Below, piece by piece: positions 1 through 6,868 of a DNA stretch of 16,364 nucleotides. Both the position numbers and the translations under genes were made by a program. Position 1 is the stretch's first letter; each line of letters begins with the position of its first letter. This stretch comes from Bacteroides sp. UBA939 (GTDB taxonomy: Bacteria > Bacteroidota > Bacteroidia > Bacteroidales > Bacteroidaceae), in contig NZ_DBDF01000196.1 in assembly GCF_002293435.1 (NCBI RefSeq), positions 1 through 16,364 on the forward strand. The letters run 5' to 3'. The notes beneath the pieces are model-generated. The model was given only the letters and a program-made list of their open reading frames with translations. It did no database searches and was not told where the DNA came from.

Positions 1-57
1 AGGAGTTAAAGCCAATACTCCGTGAATCGTATAACAAGACTATCGGCTTTAACTCCT
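1..57. repeat. 13-bp perfect inverted repeat (31-bp spacer)
   Basis: AGGAGTTAAAGCC at 1-13 is repeated as its exact reverse complement GGCTTTAACTCCT at 45-57. Transcribed RNA could form a long-stem hairpin, but no T-run follows, so a terminator role for an upstream gene is not shown. The left edge coincides with the window edge, so the arm may be longer than seen. Confidence 0.7.
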
Positions 58-58
58 A

Positions 59-74
59 AGCCAACTTGTTGGCT
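59..74. repeat. Short hairpin AGCCAACTTGTTGGCT
   Basis: Arms AGCCAA and TTGGCT pair around a CTTG loop, directly after the larger inverted repeat. It could be part of a transcript end or leader. No function is shown. Confidence 0.55.
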
Positions 75-76
75 GA

Positions 77-102
77 TAACTCCTTTAACTCCTCTAACTC
101 CT
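77..102. repeat. Three 9-bp tandem copies of TAACTCCT(N)
   Basis: TAACTCCT occurs at 77-84, 86-93 and 95-102, an exact 9-base period. A fourth copy at 50-57 lies inside the right arm of the upstream inverted repeat. The shared word suggests that the inverted repeat and the tandem array are one repeat family, expanded in the spacer before the transporter gene. Confidence 0.7.
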
Positions 103-165
103 GAAGCATGAATTATTCAGGTTAGATTATTGATATCTCAAAAAGCAAAAGTATAAAATTAATTA

Positions 166-173
166 TAACTTTG
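166..173 (+). promoter_or_regulatory. Bacteroidetes -7 box for the POT transporter
   Basis: TAACTTTG fits the Bacteroidetes -7 consensus TAnnTTTG and lies 28 bases before the transporter start codon. No convincing -33 TTTG is seen at the usual spacing, so the call rests on the -7 element and its position. Confidence 0.5.
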
Positions 174-201
174 CACCCCATAAAAAAAATATAAGGGCAT
201 A

Positions 202-1743
202 ATGAGTACATCAAAACATCCCAAAGGGCTTTACCTCATCTTCGCTACCAGTACGGCCGAACGTTTCAGCTACTACGGTATGCGCGCCATCTTCATCTTG
301 TTCCTCACCCAGGCGCTCCTGTTCGACAAGGAACACGCGGCTTCCATCTACGGCAGTTACACCGGGCTGGTGTATCTCACACCACTTATCGGCGGATACA
401 TTGCCGACAAATACTGGGGCATCCGCCGCTCCGTATTCTGGGGGGCGATGATGATGGCGGTAGGACAATTCCTCATGTTCTTCAGCGCCTCGATGCTGGA
501 TACCAAAGAACTCTCCCACTGGCTGATGTACGGAGGACTCACTTTCCTGATATTAGGAAACGGGTGCTTCAAGCCGACAGTTTCTTCCATAGTAGGACAA
601 CTCTATGAACCGGGAGACAAACGACTGGATTCTGCCTACACCATATTCTACATGGGCGTCAACGTGGGTTCTTTCTTTGCACCGCTGGTTTGCGGCTACT
701 TTGGCGAGACGGGCAATCCGCACGACTTTAAATGGGGATTCCTGATTGCAGCCATTGTAACCATCCTCACAGTAGTCCTGTTTGAGACCCAGAAGAATAA
801 GTACTTGATAGGTCCCGACGGCAAACCACTCGGCATCATTCCGGATGCCAAGCGCGAACAGCCCGAAGAGAGTAAAACAAGCCAACGGAAAACGGCCATG
901 GACAGAGAAAAGAAGTTCCGCAACAATCTGTTTCTCGGAGTATTGGCAGTTGCTCTCGTCCTCTTCTTCTACTGGTGCTTCGGTAACGACTGGGTCAGCA
1001 TCGGCATCTTCACCGCTTGCATCATCTTCCCCGTCAACATTCTGCTGGACGGCTCACTGACAAAGATAGAACGCGACCGTATCTTCGTTATCTACATCAT
1101 TGCTTTCTTCGTCATCTTCTTCTGGGCAGCCTACGAGCAGGCAGGCGCCTCGCTTACCCTCTTCGCTGCCGAACAAACCGATCGTGTCATCTTCGGTTGG
1201 GAGATGCCTGCGTCGTGGATACAGTCTTTCAATCCATTCTTTGTTGTCATACTGGCAGCCATCATGCCCGGCGTGTGGGGAGCTTTGAACAAACGCGGCA
1301 TGGAGCCTGCTTCTCCCACCAAACAAGCCATCGGTCTGCTGTTGCTTTCGCTGGGTTACCTGGTCATCTGCTTTGGCGTAAAAGATGTGCAGCCGGGTAT
1401 AAAAGTCAGCCTTATCTGGCTGACGGGACTCTATTTCATTCATACAATGGGCGAAATAACCCTTTCTCCTATCGGCTTGTCAATGGTGAACAAACTGACG
1501 CCCGTGCGTTTCGCTTCTCTGATGATGGGCATTTGGTATCTCTCTACATCTACGGCGAATAAGTTTGCCGGAATCCTGGGCGGCCTTTATCCCGAACCCG
1601 GAAAGGTGAAAACCCTGCTTGGATACCCTATCGAGAATATGTTCGACTTCTTTATGATGTTCGTCCTCATGTCCGGCGTCGCCTCCCTTATCCTCTTCCT
1701 GCTCTCAAAGAAATTGCAGAAGATGATGCACGGAGTAGAATAA
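202..1743 (+). CDS. POT/PTR2-family proton-coupled oligopeptide transporter
   Basis: An inner-membrane major-facilitator protein of 513 aa, the usual size for bacterial POT transporters, which import di- and tripeptides using the proton gradient. It is very hydrophobic with many membrane spans. Family landmarks are AERFSYYG near residues 19-26, GGYIADKYWG in the loop around residue 65-75, the PTR2 signature FYMGVNVGSFF at about 149-159, and FFWAAYEQ ending at E312-Q313, the conserved glutamate of TM7. The canonical ExxER motif of TM1 is altered: S17-T-A-E20-R21 lacks the first glutamate. A charged cytoplasmic loop at about residues 215-240 separates the two helical bundles, as in the family. 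It is probably its own transcription unit, with a -7 box at 166. The next gene, hpt, starts 38 bases downstream with its own promoter-like box. Substrate specificity cannot be read from sequence. Confidence 0.93.
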   Translation: MSTSKHPKGLYLIFATSTAERFSYYGMRAIFILFLTQALLFDKEHAASIYGSYTGLVYLTPLIGGYIADKYWGIRRSVFWGAMMMAVGQFLMFFSASMLDTKELSHWLMYGGLTFLILGNGCFKPTVSSIVGQLYEPGDKRLDSAYTIFYMGVNVGSFFAPLVCGYFGETGNPHDFKWGFLIAAIVTILTVVLFETQKNKYLIGPDGKPLGIIPDAKREQPEESKTSQRKTAMDREKKFRNNLFLGVLAVALVLFFYWCFGNDWVSIGIFTACIIFPVNILLDGSLTKIERDRIFVIYIIAFFVIFFWAAYEQAGASLTLFAAEQTDRVIFGWEMPASWIQSFNPFFVVILAAIMPGVWGALNKRGMEPASPTKQAIGLLLLSLGYLVICFGVKDVQPGIKVSLIWLTGLYFIHTMGEITLSPIGLSMVNKLTPVRFASLMMGIWYLSTSTANKFAGILGGLYPEPGKVKTLLGYPIENMFDFFMMFVLMSGVASLILFLLSKKLQKMMHGVE

Positions 1744-1748
1744 AATCG

Positions 1749-1756
1749 TATTTTTG
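1749..1756 (+). promoter_or_regulatory. Bacteroidetes -7 box for hpt
   Basis: TATTTTTG fits TAnnTTTG and lies in the 38-base gap between the transporter stop and the hpt start. A transcript would start near 1763, leaving a leader of about 20 bases. No clear -33 element is seen, since that position falls inside the transporter coding sequence. Confidence 0.5.
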
Positions 1757-1781
1757 TGCCAATTTATTAAATCCATTCGTT

Positions 1782-2321
1782 ATGGACACTATACAAATAA
1801 AAGACAAGAAGTTCACTATTTCCATCAAGGAACAGGATATTCTGGCAGAAGTAGCCCGCGTTGCCAATGAAATCAACCGCGATTTGGCAGGCAAGAATCC
1901 TCTGTTCCTCAGTGTGCTGAATGGTTCGTTTATGTTCACTGCCGACTTGATGAAACACATCACGATTCCTTGTGAGGTGTCTTTCGTGAAGCTGGCTTCT
2001 TATCAAGGTGTGTCCTCTACCGGAGTCATCAAGGAAGTCATCGGCATCACCGAAGACCTCACCGACCGCACGGTAGTTATTGTAGAAGATATTGTAGACA
2101 CAGGACTGACCATGCAACGCCTGCTGGAGAATCTGGGTACGCGCAATCCGAAAGAAATCCTCATCGCTTCCCTGCTGGTGAAACCGGACAAGCTGAAAGT
2201 GGACTTGAACATCGAATACGTAGCGATGAAGATTCCCAATGACTTCATTGTAGGCTACGGACTGGATTACGACGGTTTCGGCCGCAACTACTCCGATATC
2301 TATACGGTAGTCGAAGACTGA
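1782..2321 (+). CDS. hpt: Hypoxanthine phosphoribosyltransferase
   Basis: A cytosolic purine-salvage enzyme that joins hypoxanthine (and usually guanine) to PRPP to make IMP or GMP. The 179-aa length is typical. The PRPP-binding loop is intact: VVIVEDIVDTGLT with E102-D103 and D106-T107-G108-T110. LSVLNGSFMFTADL near residues 46-59 matches the pyrophosphate-binding region, and the C-terminal FIVGYGLDYDGFGRNY carries the conserved GYGLDY purine-site sequence. It is followed by adk after a 108-base gap holding three 18-bp repeats, so the two genes form a purine-nucleotide pair. Distinguishing hypoxanthine from guanine preference needs biochemistry. Confidence 0.95.
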   Translation: MDTIQIKDKKFTISIKEQDILAEVARVANEINRDLAGKNPLFLSVLNGSFMFTADLMKHITIPCEVSFVKLASYQGVSSTGVIKEVIGITEDLTDRTVVIVEDIVDTGLTMQRLLENLGTRNPKEILIASLLVKPDKLKVDLNIEYVAMKIPNDFIVGYGLDYDGFGRNYSDIYTVVED

Positions 2322-2343
2322 CAAACTACGAGCCGCAAGTGAC

Positions 2344-2397
2344 GAAGTGAAATAACTTAATGAAGTGAAGTAATTTAATGAAGTGAAATAACTTAAA
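2344..2397. repeat. Three 18-bp tandem repeats between hpt and adk
   Basis: Units are GAAGTGAAATAACTTAAT (2344-2361), GAAGTGAAGTAATTTAAT (2362-2379) and GAAGTGAAATAACTTAAA (2380-2397). They differ at only a few positions. Every unit contains stop codons, so this is not coding. The array ends 32 bases before the adk start. Confidence 0.85.
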
Positions 2398-2429
2398 TAA
2401 TAAACCCTTTATATATTATAACTAAACAA

Positions 2430-3008
2430 ATGTTGAACATTGTAATTTTCGGTGCTCCCGGTTCAGGCAAGGGAACACAAAGTGAAAAGATTGTGGACAA
2501 ATATGGCATCAACCACATTTCTACCGGTGACGTATTGCGTGCTGAAATCAAAAACGGCACGGAACTGGGTAAGACCGCCAAAGCTTATATCGACCAGGGA
2601 CAGTTGATTCCCGATGAATTGATGATTGACATTCTTGCAAGCGTATTCGACAGTTTTGAAGACAGCAAAGGTGTTATCTTCGACGGTTTCCCCCGCACCA
2701 TTGCACAGGCGGAGGCATTGAAGAAGATGCTTGCCAAAAGAGAACAGGGTGTCAGTGTGATGATTGACCTCGACGTTCCCGAAGAAGAACTGATGACCCG
2801 CCTCATCAAGCGCGGCAAAGATTCCGGTCGTGCTGACGATAACGAAGAGACTATCAAAAAGCGCCTTGTTGTTTATCATTCACAGACTTCTCCGCTGATT
2901 GACTGGTATAAGAAAGAGGGTCAGTACCGGCATATCAAGGGACAGGGTGAGTTGGAGGAAATATTTGCGGAGGTTTGCAAGGCGGTAGACTGTGCAATTA
3001 AGGAATAA
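2430..3008 (+). CDS. adk: Adenylate kinase
   Basis: Catalyses ATP + AMP to 2 ADP in the cytosol and is essential for adenine-nucleotide balance. The P-loop GAPGSGKGTQ occupies residues 8-17 (K14). STGDVLR and FDGFPRTIAQAEAL are the AMP-binding and signature segments. RLIKRGKDSGRADDNEE shows the ADK-type arginine cluster with a short LID. At 192 aa it belongs to the short-LID class and lacks the zinc-finger insertion seen in longer forms. The start MLNIVIFGAPG places the P-loop at the usual distance from the N terminus. It lies downstream of hpt. Its expected neighbour obg is displaced by the HNH-ATPase-DUF4435 block. Confidence 0.96.
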   Translation: MLNIVIFGAPGSGKGTQSEKIVDKYGINHISTGDVLRAEIKNGTELGKTAKAYIDQGQLIPDELMIDILASVFDSFEDSKGVIFDGFPRTIAQAEALKKMLAKREQGVSVMIDLDVPEEELMTRLIKRGKDSGRADDNEETIKKRLVVYHSQTSPLIDWYKKEGQYRHIKGQGELEEIFAEVCKAVDCAIKE

Positions 3009-3044
3009 AATAATGAAATGATAGGTGAATACAAAATATTCTCT

Positions 3045-3062
3045 TATCTTTGAAATTTCAAA
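3045..3062 (+). promoter_or_regulatory. -7 box overlapped by a 14-bp palindrome, upstream of the defence-like cassette
   Basis: TATCTTTG at 3045-3052 is an exact TAnnTTTG -7 box. The perfect palindrome TTTGAAATTTCAAA (3049-3062) starts inside it and covers the expected transcription start near 3059. No -33 TTTG is visible. The arrangement suggests that the three-gene cassette has its own promoter and perhaps an operator, but that is inference. An AT-rich palindrome of this length can also occur by chance. Confidence 0.45.
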
Positions 3063-3071
3063 CAATGATCC

Positions 3072-3138
3072 CACTTAAAAAAGTGCATTTTGGTACTTTT
3101 ATCCCTTTTCAGAAATATCTGTAGGGGCTTAAACCCTA
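3072..3138 (+). other. Leader region with alternative short hairpins before the HNH gene
   Basis: CACTT (3072-3076) can pair with AAGTG (3081-3085), while AAAAGT (3079-3084) can instead pair with ACTTTT (3095-3100), so these two hairpins exclude each other. A third hairpin, TAGGG (3122-3126) with CCCTA (3134-3138), follows. No T-run typical of an intrinsic terminator follows any of them. This may be a structured leader of the cassette mRNA or merely AT-rich spacer. Confidence 0.3.
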
Positions 3139-3181
3139 ATAAAAAACTTTTTCAAATAGGATCAATAATATTATAAATATC

Positions 3182-3562
3182 ATGAGTGAATATATACAGG
3201 ATTTAAATAACCCTCAAGCAATACAAGAAATCTGGGAAAAAGGTATTATTGTTGAAGGCTATAACGAAGACCTGTATCGGCAAGATTTTGCAGGTGCATG
3301 GATATCTCGAGATGCTTATGGGGATACAGATAGTATGTTCGGATGGGAAATAGATCATGTATATCCTACCGTTAGAGGAGGAAAAAATCACATAGAAAAC
3401 CTTCGTCCCATGAATTGGAGAAATAATCGCAGTAAAGGTGACGATTATCCACAATATATCGCTGAGATCACATCAGAGAACAATAAGAATATTAAAACAA
3501 GAACAACTTGCACTGTAAATTCCCAATTACAAGCAACTTTAAAAGCTATATATTCAAAATGA
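3182..3562 (+). CDS. Small HNH endonuclease-family protein
   Basis: A 126-aa protein with one recognisable domain. The HNH (His-Me finger) core runs from about residue 54 to 86: GWEIDHVYP with D58-H59 (H59 being the probable general base), the GG turn at 66-67, ENLRP with N73, and NWRNNRSKGDD with N81/N82 as the probable metal-side asparagine. The upstream segment RQDFAGAWISRDAYGDTDSM resembles the conserved lead-in of small bacterial HNH proteins. I see no signal peptide, zinc-ribbon cysteines or membrane segment, so it should be a cytoplasmic DNA nuclease or nickase. Its TGA overlaps the next gene's ATG in ATGA, implying translational coupling to the ATPase. It is AT-rich compared with adk and obg, consistent with acquisition. 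Its substrate is unknown, and such proteins also occur alone. Confidence 0.85.
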   Translation: MSEYIQDLNNPQAIQEIWEKGIIVEGYNEDLYRQDFAGAWISRDAYGDTDSMFGWEIDHVYPTVRGGKNHIENLRPMNWRNNRSKGDDYPQYIAEITSENNKNIKTRTTCTVNSQLQATLKAIYSK

Positions 3563-4851
3563 TAGAACGTATTACTATAGAACAGCTATATGGTATCTAT
3601 GATTACGACATACAAATAAATAAAGATCAGCCTGTAACCATTATTACAAGCCCTAATGGTTATGGAAAAACAACCATTCTGAAAATAATAAGTCATTTAT
3701 TTGCATGTGATTTTTGGTACTTTTCACTTTTGAAATTCGCATCAATTAATATTTATTTTCGTAATGGCAAACAGATTGTTGTCAGAAAAGGTTCTAAAAC
3801 CCTACCAGATAATGAAAGAGAAGATCTCTTTTCAACAGCAAAGGAGTATGTTAAATTCTCTTTTAAAGATAGTCAAGGGAAAGATATAGAAACTTTTGAA
3901 ATTAATGAAACTGATATTCTTCGTTGGGAAAGAAAAAGCCTACGTTCCTCTATCAATTTTAGAATTGGCGAAAAGGAGTTTATTGACGAAGAAGAACTTT
4001 ATAGTGAATATTTCAATGAAATAAATGACACTATTTTATCAGAAAAAAGCAAAAACATCAGAATGTTTATGCAAGAATTCAGATGTTCTTTCATTAAAGA
4101 GCAGCGGTTGATTACACCTATTATTGTTCAAGAAAACCGTAGAAGATTTAGGAATCTACCTGCCATCGAAAATATAGCTATAGAATTGCAAGAGACTTTC
4201 TCTAAAGCGCAACAAGCATTTGCTATGGCTAGCCAAGAGATTGATGCTACCTTTATAGAACGATTGGTCAAAGAAGAGTATCAACAGCTTTCAAAAGAAG
4301 ATTTTCAAAAAAAAATAGAAAGCTTAAGAACCAAAATGAATAATTTCCGTAAATATGGTTTAGTGCCTCAGACCGATATATTAGAGGAGTATTCATCCGA
4401 ATTTCAAAAAGTTCTATCTCTTTATATAGATGACATGGAAAATAAATTGTCTAATTATGACACTTTCTATAGACAATTGGCCATCTTCGATGATTTTGTG
4501 TCATACAAACAACTCTCCAACAAAAGGATAAGCTTGAATGATAAAAGAGGTATTGTTGTTTATGATAGTAATGAACAAGAGGTTCCCCTTTCTAAGCTTT
4601 CGAGCGGCGAACAAAACCTAATTATACTATATTACAAGCTATCCTTTGGTCTAAATAATCATTCATTATTACTCATAGATGAACCAGAAAACTCTCTTCA
4701 TATTGCATGGCAAAGACAAATGCTGGATGATTATCTGAAAATGGCAAAAGAGTTAAGATGTCAAGTCATCATAGCCACTCATTCTCCCACTTTTATAAAT
4801 GGGAGATGGGATATAGCTTTTGATTTATTTAAAAATAGATATCAGGATTGA
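3559..4851 (+). CDS. ABC/SMC-like AAA ATPase, AriA-like (PARIS-type defence)
   Basis: A predicted cytosolic ATPase of 430 aa. I chose ATG 3559, which overlaps the HNH stop as ATGA and gives MIERITIEQLYGIYDYDI, the usual first strand of this fold. An in-frame ATG at 3508 would extend it into the HNH gene and is unlikely. Motifs in order: Walker A SPNGYGKTT at 31-39 (K37), ABC-type signature LSSGEQ at 347-352, Walker B LLLIDEP at 370-376 with E375, and the H-switch ATHSP at 406-410 (H408). The long middle is charged and helical, like the coiled-coil insert of AAA_15/AAA_21 proteins. Followed three bases later by a DUF4435 gene, this is the arrangement of PARIS, where the ATPase AriA holds the effector AriB until a phage anti-restriction protein is sensed. 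The trigger here is unknown. Related ATPases also serve in Septu and other systems, so the PARIS label is an inference from gene order. Confidence 0.87.
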   Translation: MIERITIEQLYGIYDYDIQINKDQPVTIITSPNGYGKTTILKIISHLFACDFWYFSLLKFASINIYFRNGKQIVVRKGSKTLPDNEREDLFSTAKEYVKFSFKDSQGKDIETFEINETDILRWERKSLRSSINFRIGEKEFIDEEELYSEYFNEINDTILSEKSKNIRMFMQEFRCSFIKEQRLITPIIVQENRRRFRNLPAIENIAIELQETFSKAQQAFAMASQEIDATFIERLVKEEYQQLSKEDFQKKIESLRTKMNNFRKYGLVPQTDILEEYSSEFQKVLSLYIDDMENKLSNYDTFYRQLAIFDDFVSYKQLSNKRISLNDKRGIVVYDSNEQEVPLSKLSSGEQNLIILYYKLSFGLNNHSLLLIDEPENSLHIAWQRQMLDDYLKMAKELRCQVIIATHSPTFINGRWDIAFDLFKNRYQD

Positions 4852-4854
4852 GAG

Positions 4855-5688
4855 ATGGGAGCATTAAGAGAGGAAAATAGGGTAGAAGATATTGTAAATT
4901 CCTTTATTATGGAGTGGCGCACCCCTATATATAAAGATAAAGTTCTGATATTAGTAGAAGGGAAGAGTGACAAGTGCTTTTATTATAAATTTTTCAATTC
5001 AGAAACATCTGAAATAAGAAATTCTCAAGGATGTAGAAAATTAAAAGAAATTCACGAGAGGTTGCTTTGTTGCCATAGTATTAAAAACATTACCATAAGA
5101 GATTCTGATTTCGAACGTCTTAATGGTACATTACTTTCAATAAACGGCTTCTTCTATACGGATGCACACGATTATGAAATGATGTGTTTGAGAGATGAAC
5201 AAACACGAAAAGAATTAATAGAGAATTTAGTGACTATTAATTATTCAGAAGAAGTATTTGAAAATATATTTGAAGAGTTGAAATGTATATCTTACTTCAA
5301 ATGGTATAATTACACCAAGCATTTAAGCTATAATTTTGATAGCTTTTCCGTGACATCATTTGAAAAAGATCAGTTGAATGATTTTGACTTTATCCACGGA
5401 GAAATACATCCTAAGTCTCGTAAAGCAAAAGTTGTTACAAAAACAATATTGAATAAATTTAAAACTGATCATAACACATGCGATCCTTATGAGTTAACAT
5501 GCGGACATGATTTTATAAAACGACTATGCTTCTATCTCAAAAAGGAGCATAGAATACAAAAGAAAGAAAATGACATAAAAGATATTATGCGTCCCTGTTT
5601 TCGTATGGATTCCTTTAAGAGAACTGAATTATATCATAGTATCTGTGCGTGGAGCAATAAATATAGTTTAAACATCTTAAGAAGTTGA
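4855..5688 (+). CDS. DUF4435 protein with Toprim-like centre, AriB-like effector
   Basis: A 277-aa cytosolic protein resembling the DUF4435 family. Visible landmarks are VLILVEGKSDKCFY with E35 and D39 (Toprim strand 1), IRDSDFERL with D83 and D85, FYTDAHDYEMM with D103, D106 and E108 (Toprim DxD-type acidic cluster), and CGHDF at 216-220, matching the GHD sequence common near the C-terminal part of the family. All acidic residues expected for metal binding are present, so it looks active. In PARIS, AriB is the toxic effector, a nuclease reported to act on tRNA once released from AriA. Whether this protein cuts tRNA cannot be read from sequence. It starts 3 bases after the ATPase stop and ends 7 bases before obg, with the same AT-rich composition as the ATPase gene. 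Confidence 0.83.
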   Translation: MGALREENRVEDIVNSFIMEWRTPIYKDKVLILVEGKSDKCFYYKFFNSETSEIRNSQGCRKLKEIHERLLCCHSIKNITIRDSDFERLNGTLLSINGFFYTDAHDYEMMCLRDEQTRKELIENLVTINYSEEVFENIFEELKCISYFKWYNYTKHLSYNFDSFSVTSFEKDQLNDFDFIHGEIHPKSRKAKVVTKTILNKFKTDHNTCDPYELTCGHDFIKRLCFYLKKEHRIQKKENDIKDIMRPCFRMDSFKRTELYHSICAWSNKYSLNILRS

Positions 5689-5695
5689 TGAACAA

Positions 5696-6868
5696 ATGGC
5701 TGAATCCAATTTTGTTGACTACGTAAAAATATACTGCCGCTCCGGAAAGGGCGGACGAGGTTCTACGCACATGAGGCGGGAGAAGTACATACCCAACGGA
5801 GGCCCCGACGGAGGCGACGGAGGACGAGGCGGACACATCATCCTGCGAGGCAACCGTAACTACTGGACGCTGCTGCACTTGCGCTACGACCGTCATGCAC
5901 TGGCAGGACACGGAGAGTCAGGCTCCAAGAACCGCAGCTTCGGTAAGGATGGAGAAGATAAAATTATCGAAGTCCCCTGCGGAACGGTAGTGTACAACGC
6001 CGAGACAGGTGAATACATCTGCGACGTAACCGAGCACGAACAGGAAGTCATCCTGCTGAAAGGCGGACGAGGCGGTCAGGGCAACTGGCACTTCAAGACG
6101 GCTACCCGACAAGCGCCACGCTTTGCACAACCGGGCGAACCGATGCAAGAGATAACGGTAATCATGGAACTGAAACTCTTGGCAGACGTCGGTCTGGTAG
6201 GCTTCCCCAATGCCGGAAAGTCCACCCTGCTGGCTTCCGTATCCGCCGCCAAGCCCAAAATAGCCAACTACCCGTTCACTACACTGGAACCGAACCTGGG
6301 CATCGTCTCCTACCGCGACGGAAAGTCGTTCGTCATGGCAGACATTCCCGGAATCATCGAAGGAGCCAGCGCCGGAAAGGGTCTGGGACTACGCTTCCTG
6401 CGGCATATAGAACGCAACTCCCTGCTGCTTTTCATGGTGCCCGCCGACAGCGACGACATCCGCAAGGAATACGAAATCCTGCTGAACGAACTAAGCACCT
6501 TCAACCCCGAAATGCTGGACAAGCAGCGCGTACTCGCCATCACCAAGAGCGATATGCTGGACCAGGAACTGATGGACGAGATAGAGCCTGCGTTGCCCGA
6601 AAACATCCCGCACATATTCATCTCCGCCATCACCGGCATGGGACTTTCCGTGCTGAAGGACATCCTGTGGGAAGAGCTGAACAAGGACAGCAATAAGATA
6701 GAAGCCATCGTGCACCGCCCCAAAGATGTAAGCAAGCTCCAGCAAGAGCTGAAAGACATGGGCGAGGATGAAGACCTCGGCTACGAATACGTGGAGGGCG
6801 ATGACGACGTGGAAGACCTCGAAGACTTTGAATACGAGGAGGAAGACTGGGAGGAAGATAAACCCTGA
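5696..6868 (+). CDS. obg: Obg-family GTPase (CgtA/ObgE)
   Basis: A ribosome-associated GTPase acting in 50S assembly and growth control. The 390-aa protein starts with the glycine-rich Obg fold (residues about 3-158, with repeats such as GGPDGGDGGRGG and GGRGGQGNWHF). The G domain follows: G1 GFPNAGKST at 169-177, the switch threonines in YPFTTLEPNLG, G3 DIPG at 216-219, G4 TKSD at 283-286, and G5 SAIT at 310-313. After about residue 330 there is no OCT domain. Instead a strongly acidic tail rich in D and E closes the protein. The start ATG lies 7 bases after the DUF4435 stop, with no room for a separate promoter between them, so transcription must come from the cassette or further upstream, or from a promoter inside the DUF4435 gene. 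Its stop overlaps pgeF (TGATG). G+C is far higher than in the preceding three genes. Confidence 0.96.
   Translation: MAESNFVDYVKIYCRSGKGGRGSTHMRREKYIPNGGPDGGDGGRGGHIILRGNRNYWTLLHLRYDRHALAGHGESGSKNRSFGKDGEDKIIEVPCGTVVYNAETGEYICDVTEHEQEVILLKGGRGGQGNWHFKTATRQAPRFAQPGEPMQEITVIMELKLLADVGLVGFPNAGKSTLLASVSAAKPKIANYPFTTLEPNLGIVSYRDGKSFVMADIPGIIEGASAGKGLGLRFLRHIERNSLLLFMVPADSDDIRKEYEILLNELSTFNPEMLDKQRVLAITKSDMLDQELMDEIEPALPENIPHIFISAITGMGLSVLKDILWEELNKDSNKIEAIVHRPKDVSKLQQELKDMGEDEDLGYEYVEGDDDVEDLEDFEYEEEDWEEDKP

Noticed and set aside
1744..1781. Purine riboswitch before hpt
   Set aside because: The gap is only 38 bases, too short for an aptamer, and it holds a -7 box instead.
3009..3181. A retron or other non-coding RNA feeding the adjacent ATPase/HNH genes
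   Set aside because: Retron-Septu combinations exist, but there is no reverse transcriptase here and only short weak hairpins are visible.
3508..3561. Upstream in-frame ATG that would extend the ATPase by 17 residues
   Set aside because: It lies wholly inside the HNH coding sequence. The ATG at 3559 overlaps the HNH stop as ATGA and begins with the normal first strand of the ATPase fold.
5689..5695. Target-site duplication marking the cassette's insertion
   Set aside because: No convincing direct repeat matches the 3009-3181 region to the obg junction, and no transposase or integrase is present.
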